Assembly: GCA_030617815.1 (NCBI GenBank) | Contig: JAUWUS010000010.1 | Span: forward strand, 1-43,145 | Length of the DNA stretch: 43,145 nucleotides | DNA from: Gammaproteobacteria bacterium | GTDB lineage: Bacteria > Pseudomonadota > Gammaproteobacteria > UBA6429 > Thiohalophilaceae | Direction: 5' to 3' | Shown: one piece after another, positions 27,544 through 35,254 of the stretch | Numbering within the stretch: the first letter of the stretch is position 1 | Layout of the letters: each line of letters begins with the position of its first letter | The notes under the pieces: model-generated | What the model was told of the DNA's origin: nothing | The model's input: the letters and a program-made list of their open reading frames with translations, nothing else | Databases searched by the model: none | Made by a program: the position numbers and the translations under genes

Positions 27544-28317
27544 ATGATTAGTCACAAACAATACTTAATATTTATTTTCTTACTTCCAATATTATTTTTT
27601 AACTCAATAAGTGCACGCGAACTAAAATCCGGTTCTGAATACCTAACACCGGCAACACGTGAAATGCAAAATGATGATTTTGCTAACCCAGGTATGACTG
27701 CGGTAGAAGAAGGACGTGTAGAATTTCACAGGGCCGGGGTTAATGATAAAACCTGCGCCACATGTCATGGTGAAAATGGCAGTAAATTTAATCTGAAAAA
27801 AATTGCCAGCTACCCTATTTACAATAAAGAATATGAAAAACCCTTCACTCTGCAAGAACAGGTAAACTTTTGCGGTGAGGAATACCTGGATAATGTTCCC
27901 TATGTTTATGATTGTACTGATCTGGTAGAAATTGAAGCCTTTGTCCGATACCTGGCTCGTGGTGAAAAAGTTAACGTTGATATAACGGGACCACTAAAAC
28001 CTTTTTATGAAAAAGGCAAAAAGCTCTACAACACTCGTTTCGGACAAATGAATATGGCTTGTGCGGTATGTCATGATCAATTTGCCGGGCAGCGATTAAG
28101 AGGACAAGTTCTAAGTCAGGGGCACAGCAATGGATTTCCTTTATATCGACTAGGAAGTGGGAAAATGACTAGTCTGCATGGTCGTTTAGAAGAATGTTTC
28201 CGTTCATTCAGAGCCGAACCTTTCGACAAGGGTTCAGATGAACTCATCAACCTTGAACTTTATCTTCACTCTCGAGGCAATGGCTTATCGATTGAAACAC
28301 CGGCTGTTAGATATTAG
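27544..28317 (+). CDS. soxA: SoxA, dihaem c-type cytochrome, L-cysteine S-thiosulfotransferase subunit
   Basis: 257 residues with signal peptide (near ISA-R). Two haem motifs are present, CATCHGEN and CAVCHDQF, so this is the dihaem form. The active-site Cys ligand is expected in RLEECFRSFRAEPF, and GQVLSQGHSNGFPLYR is the typical SoxA segment. SoxXA joins thiosulfate to the Cys of SoxY. No soxYZ, soxB or soxCD is in the window; they must be elsewhere or absent. Confidence 0.93.
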   Translation: MISHKQYLIFIFLLPILFFNSISARELKSGSEYLTPATREMQNDDFANPGMTAVEEGRVEFHRAGVNDKTCATCHGENGSKFNLKKIASYPIYNKEYEKPFTLQEQVNFCGEEYLDNVPYVYDCTDLVEIEAFVRYLARGEKVNVDITGPLKPFYEKGKKLYNTRFGQMNMACAVCHDQFAGQRLRGQVLSQGHSNGFPLYRLGSGKMTSLHGRLEECFRSFRAEPFDKGSDELINLELYLHSRGNGLSIETPAVRY

Positions 28318-28330
28318 TTTCATTAACAAT

Positions 28331-28370
28331 AAAAAAAGCGGAACCAACTTTATTTTGGTACCGCTTTTTT
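28331..28370. terminator. Bidirectional terminator between soxA and dctP-type gene
   Basis: GCGG-A-ACCAA pairs with TTGGT-A-CCGC across a 7-nt loop, flanked by A-run on the left and T-run on the right. It can end the convergent transcripts from both sides. Confidence 0.85.
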
Positions 28371-28388
28371 ATATCAGTAACGATTAAT

Positions 28389-29501
28389 TTATTTTAAAGT
28401 TCGTGCCCGCATAAAAGCTCTCTCAGAAATCTCATGCCAGTCATTGACCTGCTCACGGTATTTTTTAAACGAAGTATAAATACGTTTTGCTGTTTCATCT
28501 TTACCTGCTAACTCCGCAACCACTTCATCTGAAATTTTCCGTAACTCTTTTAATACATCATCCGGGAAAGCACGCAACTGAACCTTATGCTCATTAACCA
28601 GCGTGTTTAATGCCGCATTATTTCGTGCAGTGTATTCCGCTAACATATCCTGGTTCACTATCTTGCAAGCACTTAATACAATTTCCTGTAAATCTTCTGG
28701 CAAAGCATCAAACGCTTCTTTATTAATGATCGCTTCAAGTGTCGTGCCGGGCTCATGCCAGCCAGGGTAATAATAATATTTCGCTACTTTATAAAAACCA
28801 AAAGCCAGATCATTATAAGGACCAACCCATTCTGTTGCATCCAGAGCACCGGTTTGTAACGCAGTATAAAGTTCACCGCCGGGTAAATTAACCGGCGTAC
28901 CGCCTGCACGCTTAAAGACCTCACCGCCTAAACCGGGGATACGCATTTTTAATCCTTTAAGATCAGCGAGTGAGTTAATTTCTTTATTAAACCAGCCGCC
29001 CATTTGTACACCGGTATTACCTGCCGCTGCCGGTACTAAATTATATTGTGCATACACTTCGGTCCAGAGTTTTAAACCACCACCGTGATATAACCAGCCA
29101 TTCATTTCCTGAGCAGTTAAACCAAAAGGCACGGTTGAGAAAAACTGAATGGCTTCGTTTTTGCCTTTCCAGTAATACGCCGCACCATGTCCCATTTCTG
29201 CGGTACCGCGTGAGACCGCATCAAACACTTCAAAAGCAGGCACTAATTCTTTTGCCCCGTACACTTTTACCGTGATTCGGCCGCCACTCATTTTTGTTAT
29301 CAGTTCGGCAACATTATTTGCGCCCGTTCCAAGCCCGGGAAAGTTTTTTGGCCAGGTCGTTACCATTTTCCACTTATAAATTTTTACCGCCTTTTCTTTT
29401 TCGCTCGTAACCTCATCCTTCTGCGAACAACCGGCTGTTATCACCATGCCAACAAGCAATAAGCTGACGCCCAATTTTTTAACTAAATCACGTTTATTCA
29501 T
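28389..29501 (-). CDS. TRAP transporter substrate-binding lipoprotein (DctP family)
   Basis: 370 residues with a lipoprotein signal (GMVITAGCSQKD, lipobox Cys). Family marks include YKWKMVTTWPKNFPGLG, the PAFEVFDAVSRGTAEMGHGAAYYWKGK region and KMRIPGLGGEVFKRAGGTPVNLPGGELYTAL, which resembles the alpha-keto-acid-binding subgroup of DctP proteins. It would trap a small organic anion for a TRAP transporter. The membrane subunits DctQ and DctM are not adjacent. AGGAAAGG precedes the ATG. Ligand is an inference. Confidence 0.88.
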   Translation of the reverse strand: MNKRDLVKKLGVSLLLVGMVITAGCSQKDEVTSEKEKAVKIYKWKMVTTWPKNFPGLGTGANNVAELITKMSGGRITVKVYGAKELVPAFEVFDAVSRGTAEMGHGAAYYWKGKNEAIQFFSTVPFGLTAQEMNGWLYHGGGLKLWTEVYAQYNLVPAAAGNTGVQMGGWFNKEINSLADLKGLKMRIPGLGGEVFKRAGGTPVNLPGGELYTALQTGALDATEWVGPYNDLAFGFYKVAKYYYYPGWHEPGTTLEAIINKEAFDALPEDLQEIVLSACKIVNQDMLAEYTARNNAALNTLVNEHKVQLRAFPDDVLKELRKISDEVVAELAGKDETAKRIYTSFKKYREQVNDWHEISERAFMRARTLK

Positions 29502-29674
29502 GACCTTTCCTTTTTACAGTTTGATTACATTACTAAACAATAACATTAGTGAATTCTTAAATTGCGAGTTAAGCATTTTTTATATAGAAACAAGACCCTG
29601 ATTCTGACATGATATTACTCAGCTTTAAAAGGGCTTAATTCTTCATTAACTAATAAAAATATAATAATAATAAA

Positions 29675-32554
29675 ATGAAACAGGCACTTTTGCTCATACA
29701 ACGACGATTATTTATTGTCACCCTGCTTAGCTTTGCCTTAACACCTGTCATTGGTTACACCACGGCAGGTTTTTTTGATATGGCCGAACTTAAAAGCCTG
29801 CTAACCGGCGATTCAGGTATTGTTTTAATCGCTATTTATAGCAGCCTGTTGCTGTGGTGCGCCATTCACTTTAAAAGTTTTCTACAACCCGTTATTAAAT
29901 GGAAACTTCAGCATCCTGATAATAACTTTTTGCCTGACGATCTTACCGCGCAATTACAAAGCTTTGGCAACCGCTACTGGATGTTTTTTTTACTCTATGT
30001 TTTAACCATACCCACTGTGCATCACTGGTTTTTACAGGCGTCTGGTCAAATAGTGAGCGTATCAAGTCTGCTGGAGTTCATGTTAATACAGCTCACCATT
30101 ACTATATTAGTTGGCTTGCCAGGTTATCTTGATGGCTTATCGACTCTTGGCAAACTCACACGCTATACCGGTTTATCCCATGTTCAGGTAAGCATGGGCA
30201 GTAAAATGATATTGGTTGGCGCCTATGTTCCGCTTTTAACAACATCCATTTTATTAAAATACTACTGGTGGCAAACCGGTTTTGTTTCACTTGAAGTTGT
30301 TCTTGCCTGGGCGTTAATGGGCTTTGCCGCCATTCTTTCAACCATGGTTGCTTATCGCAGCCTGACGCAATCATTAAAACCGGTCGAAATGGTCGCGGCA
30401 AATACGGGCGCAACCAGCCATCAGGATTTAGCAAAACAATTACAACCACACTCAAATGATGAAATTGGTTTTTTAGTGCAAACTTTAAGTCATTTATTCC
30501 ATCGCTTAGGTGATCAAGACAAGTATGTACAGGCAATCGTTGAGCATGCCGCTGAAGGCATTATTGTTATAAATGAAGAGCAGCAGATTGAAATGTTCAA
30601 CCCTGCCGCTGAACAACTTTTTGCTATTAGCGGCCATGAAATTCTCCATCAAAATTTGTCATGGCTTTTACCTAACGTCACCTTACCAAAAGAAAACCGC
30701 GAGAAAAAAATTAGTCATCAGGAAATTGAAGCATCAAATCGGAAAGGCGATAAATTAATACTCTCCATACGCATTAGCCAAATGCAAATGGATGACGCGC
30801 TTTATTATATTTTGCTTGTTGGTGATATTACTGAACGTAAAGAAACGCAGGTCATGCTACAACAGGCCGAAGAGCGCTATCGTAACCTGGTTGTCACGGC
30901 ACATGATTTAGTCTGGAGTATGGATACCAGGGGGAACTGGACTTACCTTAATGATGCGGTACAACATATCTATGGCTATACAGCTGAAGAACTATTAAAC
31001 AAACCCCTCACTATGCTACAAGCCGATGACTCAAAAGCGCGTGATGAACAAGCGTTTAAGTCTGTCATCAAAGGTAATGAATTACTCGGTTATGAAACAA
31101 GACATGTAGATAAAGATGGTCAAACCCGATACATGAGCTTTAATGCATACCCACATATCGGCCCTGATAAAACAGTTCAATACATAACAGGTACTGCACG
31201 AGACATCACAAAACAAAAAGCCTATGAGAATGAACTTACTTATCAGGCACAACACGATAAGTTAACTGGATTAAAAAATCGCAGTTTTTTTCAGGAAGAA
31301 CTAGAATGTTTAATTCCTCGATTAACCCGTAGCGGCGAAACCTGCGCATTAATTTATCTCGATCTTGATCAGTTTAAATATGTAAACGATACCATTGGCC
31401 ACGCAGCCGGAGACGAGCTTCTGATTGAAGTCAGCCAGTTATTAAAAGATAAATTGCGTGAAGGTGATTCACTGGCACGCTTTGGCGGTGATGAATTTAC
31501 CATTCTTCTTTATGACACTAATAAACAAAATATTGATGTTGTTGCGAATAATTTATTAGGTTTTTTTGAGTCTTATCGCTTCTTCTCAAAGAGCCAGTTA
31601 TTTAATATTACCTGCAGCATGGGTATCACGCTAATCAACGACCAAACCGTATCAGCCGAAAGTGCTTTGTCCCACGCTGATATAGCCTGCAATATTGCCA
31701 AAACAGAAGGGCGAAATTGTTTTCATGTTTATGACCCAGCTAATAAACAACTCGACGACATGGCTGAAGACATGGGCTGGGCAAGCCGTGTTAGAAACGC
31801 CTATGAAAATGATCACTTTTCTTTAGTTTATCAGCCTATTGTCTCCATTAGTGATGGAATCATTAAAGACTATGAAGTGTTATTAAGAATGAATCTGGAT
31901 GATGGTCAACGCATTCTACCCGGTGGTTTTATTCCTGCCGCTGAACGCTTTGGTTTAATTAATCATGTTGATCGCTGGACCGTAAGCCGTTCCATGCATG
32001 CGCTGGTTAAACTGCATGAAGAAAATAAAAATATTTGTTTTTCAATTAATCTTTCCGGTCGCGCCTTCGAAGACAAAGAGCTGCTGCCCATGATACAAGG
32101 CATCCTGGACAACACCGGATTAGAGCCCACCAGTTTAACTTTTGAAATTACTGAAACAGCCGCTATCGCAGATATATCCGCTGCTAAAACATTTATCACA
32201 AAACTAAAAGACATGGGTTGCCAGTTTGCATTAGATGATTTTGGTTCCGGCTTCTGCTCTTTTGCTTACTTAAAAAATCTACCGGTCGACAAACTTAAAA
32301 TTGATGGCTCTTTTGTACAAACACTCGACACCTCAAAAGTTGATCGTGCCATGGTGCAATCCATGAACCAGGTTGCGCATGCACTCGGCAAACAAACCAT
32401 TGCTGAATTTGTGCAAAATGAAAAAACTTTACAGCTACTAAAAAAATACGGTGTTGATTTTGCACAAGGTCATTACCTTGGTAAACCTCAGGCGACTATT
32501 GATAGTAAGAAGATTATTGTTGCGGGTGAGGTTGATGGAATTACCTATAACTAG
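29675..32554 (+). CDS. Membrane PAS-PAS-GGDEF-EAL c-di-GMP regulator
   Basis: 959 residues: five or so N-terminal membrane helices (about 1-230), a HAMP-like linker (about 230-280), PAS 1 (about 285-395), PAS 2 (about 400-520), GGDEF (about 525-690) and EAL (about 710-955). The cyclase keeps GGDEF (ARFGGDEF) and an I-site RxxD (REGD) exactly five residues before it. The EAL signature is EVL (DYEVLLRM), while the other phosphodiesterase residues are kept: INLSG, FEITET, DDFG, and VDKLKID. Both activities are possible. It ends just before a REP element and the accessory island. Confidence 0.93.
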   Translation: MKQALLLIQRRLFIVTLLSFALTPVIGYTTAGFFDMAELKSLLTGDSGIVLIAIYSSLLLWCAIHFKSFLQPVIKWKLQHPDNNFLPDDLTAQLQSFGNRYWMFFLLYVLTIPTVHHWFLQASGQIVSVSSLLEFMLIQLTITILVGLPGYLDGLSTLGKLTRYTGLSHVQVSMGSKMILVGAYVPLLTTSILLKYYWWQTGFVSLEVVLAWALMGFAAILSTMVAYRSLTQSLKPVEMVAANTGATSHQDLAKQLQPHSNDEIGFLVQTLSHLFHRLGDQDKYVQAIVEHAAEGIIVINEEQQIEMFNPAAEQLFAISGHEILHQNLSWLLPNVTLPKENREKKISHQEIEASNRKGDKLILSIRISQMQMDDALYYILLVGDITERKETQVMLQQAEERYRNLVVTAHDLVWSMDTRGNWTYLNDAVQHIYGYTAEELLNKPLTMLQADDSKARDEQAFKSVIKGNELLGYETRHVDKDGQTRYMSFNAYPHIGPDKTVQYITGTARDITKQKAYENELTYQAQHDKLTGLKNRSFFQEELECLIPRLTRSGETCALIYLDLDQFKYVNDTIGHAAGDELLIEVSQLLKDKLREGDSLARFGGDEFTILLYDTNKQNIDVVANNLLGFFESYRFFSKSQLFNITCSMGITLINDQTVSAESALSHADIACNIAKTEGRNCFHVYDPANKQLDDMAEDMGWASRVRNAYENDHFSLVYQPIVSISDGIIKDYEVLLRMNLDDGQRILPGGFIPAAERFGLINHVDRWTVSRSMHALVKLHEENKNICFSINLSGRAFEDKELLPMIQGILDNTGLEPTSLTFEITETAAIADISAAKTFITKLKDMGCQFALDDFGSGFCSFAYLKNLPVDKLKIDGSFVQTLDTSKVDRAMVQSMNQVAHALGKQTIAEFVQNEKTLQLLKKYGVDFAQGHYLGKPQATIDSKKIIVAGEVDGITYN

Positions 32555-32560
32555 AGTTGT

Positions 32561-32584
32561 GTCATTCCCGCGAAAGCGGGAATC
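32561..32584. repeat. REP-like palindrome
   Basis: ATTCCCGC (32564-32571) pairs with GCGGGAAT (32576-32583) around a GAAA loop. The GTCATTCCCGCGAAAGCGGG-type element is common between genes in many proteobacteria. It sits 7 bp after the GGDEF-EAL stop and may stabilise that mRNA's end. Confidence 0.7.
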
Positions 32585-32600
32585 TATTTAAATTTATTAT

Positions 32601-32829
32601 GTCGGTGGTTGACCGACAACAAGTTACTTTTTCTTGCTTGTCCAAGCAAAAGTAACCAAAAAGAAAGACACCCAGAGGCTTGACCTCGTTTTACTCGGTT
32701 ACCCTCGATGCTCGCATGTAATGGGCGCTGCGCAACTCGCGCTATGCTCCGCATTGATCGCGCTCAAACAGTGCTCGCTTAATCCCATTACATACTGTGC
32801 GTCTCGGCTGCGCCAATGGGAATGTTCCA
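32601..32829 (+). repeat. Left copy of ~230-bp island-flanking repeat
   Basis: Matches the reverse complement of 34988-35220 in order. Shared blocks include GGTGG-TGACCG, CTTGCTTGTCCAA.CAAAAG, AAAGAAAGACAC, CGCTGCGC-AACTCG, ATGCTCCGCATT and CTCGGCTGCG. Divergence is visible between blocks, so the copies are old or come from different family members. A 73-codon ORF across it (32634-32855) is not a gene. Confidence 0.6.
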
Positions 32830-32975
32830 CAAACAACTTATGTGCTGAAACATAATTTATATTATTTTTTCCCTTAAATATTTAAATAGTGAGTATTAAA
32901 GGGTGTATATTATAAAAAAATAAGTAGCCTTAGATGGCTTTCTATCAACTAATTATACACAATAAAGAGAATACT

Positions 32976-33527
32976 ATGTTACAACCAGTTTTTGACTTTA
33001 TAGAAAAATTTTCAACTGATTTTACATGGAAAAGACTCGTAATATTTATGAGCCTTATTGTTATATTAATTGTAATATTCTTATTATATGAGTCACAAAC
33101 TGCAACAAATCAACTTTCAAAATATGAAAGATCATTATCTATTCTTAAAGAAGTCGAAATATTAAAATTTTCAGATTCAGAATCAAAAGAAATTAAAAAT
33201 AATATCCTTAAAGGGTTAAAAACTATAACAAACATTGAAAATACTTCTATTTACCTTGGTACAAAACTATCAATAGAATTAAAGCAGGCATTATTAGCAG
33301 CATCACCTTGGTTGTTATTTTGTTTATTTTTTATACCGGCATACTTACGTAAAGATACAGATGCATCAAGTATAGTTGGTGGTACTCTTGCACTTGCGCT
33401 AATAATGGGACTTGGAGGTTACTTTATACCACCATCATGGGGTTCATGGATTGGCTTTGGCTTATTTCCATTTGGAATAAATTTATTAATATTTTTCATA
33501 TTGATGCATTATGGAAATAGAAAATAA
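32976..33527 (+). CDS. Hypothetical membrane protein, cassette gene 1
   Basis: 183 residues from the ATG at 32976, which has AAAGAGA upstream; an earlier ATG at 32934 lacks a good site. One membrane helix near residues 19-37, then a charged helical stretch (about 42-95), then about three helices (near 103-120, 128-150 and 157-178). No family recognised. It is AT-rich, unlike the flanking housekeeping genes. Its stop is 4 bp before an attC-like palindrome, the layout of an integron gene cassette. Confidence 0.6.
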   Translation: MLQPVFDFIEKFSTDFTWKRLVIFMSLIVILIVIFLLYESQTATNQLSKYERSLSILKEVEILKFSDSESKEIKNNILKGLKTITNIENTSIYLGTKLSIELKQALLAASPWLLFCLFFIPAYLRKDTDASSIVGGTLALALIMGLGGYFIPPSWGSWIGFGLFPFGINLLIFFILMHYGNRK

Positions 33528-33531
33528 TTTG

Positions 33532-33607
33532 TATAACAAAGCACTCCTGTTGCCCACCAAAAGCGGCGCTTTGCTTGCTTTTGGGTCAACTGAGCTTAAT
33601 CGTTATA
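33532..33607 (+). repeat. attC-like recombination site (candidate)
   Basis: TATAAC (33532-33537) and GTTATA (33602-33607) are the outer inverted boxes. Inner arms GTTG (33549-33552) and CAAC (33587-33590), and AAAAGC (33559-33564) with GCTTTT (33577-33582), give an imperfect hairpin with unpaired bases. The total length is 76 bp and it directly follows a gene stop. These features fit an integron attC site. The outer box is not a perfect RYYYAAC/GTTRRRY core. Confidence 0.45.
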
Positions 33608-33623
33608 TCGAAATGGAAAATTC

Positions 33624-34367
33624 ATGGGTAAATTAAAAATAAGTGTTGCAATCATAGGTTATATGCCTAGAGAGTTTGATGAACAGGAAATTAAAAACTG
33701 GAAATCAGATATCTTTTCTATTGTCGGAGAAATAGAAAACTACTCTCTCAATATAAACTCTGATACTGATGGATGGGTTTTTAGCGATTCTAGTTTAGAA
33801 AAACAATTACCTAACCAGTTCGAAGGAGATTTTCTGATCTCAATAGTAAATGTACCGCTAGAACAAAATTATTACTCCCGGCGCCTTAGTAATAATAGAG
33901 TTGTTTTTACTTTTCATGAAATGAAAGAAATATTGCATTATTCAAATATACCTCTCAAAAATATAATTCTTCGTCTTTTATACGCATATACATTTTTATA
34001 TAAAAGAAGCAGAGAAAGAATACCATTAAATGAAGAGACCACAAATTTCACCCACGATGAAACTCGTGGTTGTTTATTCGATATGAATGGAATTAAAACT
34101 GATGTTGTATATTCATGTCATGAACCTATAATTTGCCCTAATTGTATAGAGCGATTAAGAAATGAAAAAGTATCTAATGAAATTATAAATAGTGCACAAA
34201 ATGAAATAATACGAATTAAAAAACCACTATCCTTCAGAATATTATCTTTTGTTAAAAAACATCCTATTTGGTCTTTAATAATATCTGCAATCTCCGCAAT
34301 AATCTTAGGTGCAATAGGTTCATATATTGCGACTATAATATTTGAAGCTACTAAAAATGCGGTATAA
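33624..34367 (+). CDS. Hypothetical tail-anchored protein with Cys/His motifs, cassette gene 2
   Basis: 247 residues. The N-terminal ~200 residues look soluble; a single membrane helix lies near residues 216-240, close to the C-terminus, with basic residues before it (KKH), so it is likely tail-anchored with the bulk in the cytosol. A distinctive segment runs from His144 (HDETRGCLFD, with Cys150) to CHEPIICPNC (Cys165, His166, Cys171, Cys174), a plausible metal site. I do not recognise the family. Its stop codon sits in a second TATAAC. Confidence 0.6.
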   Translation: MGKLKISVAIIGYMPREFDEQEIKNWKSDIFSIVGEIENYSLNINSDTDGWVFSDSSLEKQLPNQFEGDFLISIVNVPLEQNYYSRRLSNNRVVFTFHEMKEILHYSNIPLKNIILRLLYAYTFLYKRSRERIPLNEETTNFTHDETRGCLFDMNGIKTDVVYSCHEPIICPNCIERLRNEKVSNEIINSAQNEIIRIKKPLSFRILSFVKKHPIWSLIISAISAIILGAIGSYIATIIFEATKNAV

Positions 34368-34416
34368 CAAGGCATCCCTTAGCTTTATTTTACTAACTTT
34401 CCTCTTAGGTGAAGTC

Positions 34417-34929
34417 ATGGCATCTGAATTTGAAAATGCAATACCAAACAATTTTCAATTGCCATCTGCAGAGAGCGAATATGATAAAAATTTATTTAAG
34501 CAACTAGAAGACGTTGGCTGGCATAATGTGCATATTAATGCCGAAGGTAAACTACCTAGTTTCGCTTTCACAATTGGGCATTTCTATAAATTTAATCATC
34601 CTGAAATTTTAGTTGTTGGTTTAAAGCCGGAAATATCACAACAACTGCTAAATATAGCAGCTATAAAGATAGCTGGAGCAAAAGAAAAAATAGAACCCTA
34701 CAAGAAATACGCCGACATGGCTGAAGGACTTAATATCGCTTTTATTCCTGTTTCACTTGAGTACTATGGAGAGTATTTAGGTTATGCGAGCTGGTTTTAT
34801 GGCTCAATGCAGAAACCTTACCCTGTTCTACAAATGATTTGGCCAGATAAAGCGGGGCTTTTTCCATGGGAAAAAAACTATGATAAAAGTTTTTTAAAGT
34901 TTCAACCAATTCTAGGGAAACTACCCTAA
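34417..34929 (+). CDS. DUF4262 domain protein, cassette gene 3
   Basis: 170 residues from ATG 34417 (AGGTGA upstream). It matches DUF4262: LEDVGWHNVHINAEGKLPSF-AFTIG, FNHPEILVVGL, and a C-terminal Tyr/Trp-rich part (YGEYLGYASWFYGSM). DUF4262 proteins are of unknown role and are often found in variable regions. An upstream ATG at 34357 would add a stretch that reads like a signal peptide and would begin inside gene 2. I prefer the later start, but the choice matters for location. Confidence 0.65.
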   Translation: MASEFENAIPNNFQLPSAESEYDKNLFKQLEDVGWHNVHINAEGKLPSFAFTIGHFYKFNHPEILVVGLKPEISQQLLNIAAIKIAGAKEKIEPYKKYADMAEGLNIAFIPVSLEYYGEYLGYASWFYGSMQKPYPVLQMIWPDKAGLFPWEKNYDKSFLKFQPILGKLP

Positions 34930-34987
34930 CAATAAAATTAACATGGACAAAACCTAACTCCATGAAACTCAAATATACCAACTAAGT

Positions 34988-35220
34988 GGATCAATCTCGT
35001 TAGACGCAGCCGAGCATCAAAAATAAAACAGGATCATAGCAAGCGTTTGTTTGAGGGCGAAATAATGCGGAGCATCACCCGAGTTCGCGCAGCGCCTGTT
35101 TTTCTTTTGATGCGGGGGAATTGGGATTAAAAATCCCAACAAGTCTCCGAGTGTCTTTTTCTTTGGTGCCTTTCTTTTGGACAAGCAAAAGAAAGATACC
35201 TGCTACCGGTCAGCCACCGG
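34988..35220 (-). repeat. Right copy of ~230-bp island-flanking repeat
   Basis: In reverse complement this aligns with 32601-32829. The mirrored blocks are CAGCCACC, TTTGGACAAGCAAAAGAAAG, GTGTCTTTTTCTTT, CGAGTTCGCGCAGCGCC, AATGCGGAGCAT and CGCAGCCGAG. It also extends to 35250 with an ACGGGCATAAC end. The 325-bp gap from 34930 to 35254 holds this and no gene. Confidence 0.6.
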
Positions 35221-35254
35221 TTCGGCCGCCCGTCCGAAAACGGGCATAACAACA

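Larger units (their letters stand above)
32601..35220. mobile_element. Putative cassette island bounded by inverted repeat copies
   Basis: Three AT-rich genes on the plus strand lie between a left repeat (32601-32829) and a right repeat (34988-35220) that match each other in opposite orientation. The first gene is followed by an attC-like site. No integrase or transposase is present. The island sits between a GGDEF-EAL gene and uvrD. The boundaries are an inference from the repeats. Confidence 0.4.

Noticed and set aside
32634-32855. 73-codon plus-strand ORF inside the left flanking repeat
   Set aside because: Lies wholly in repeat DNA that recurs at 34988-35220, with low-complexity Leu/Cys/Ser-rich translation and no ribosome-binding site.
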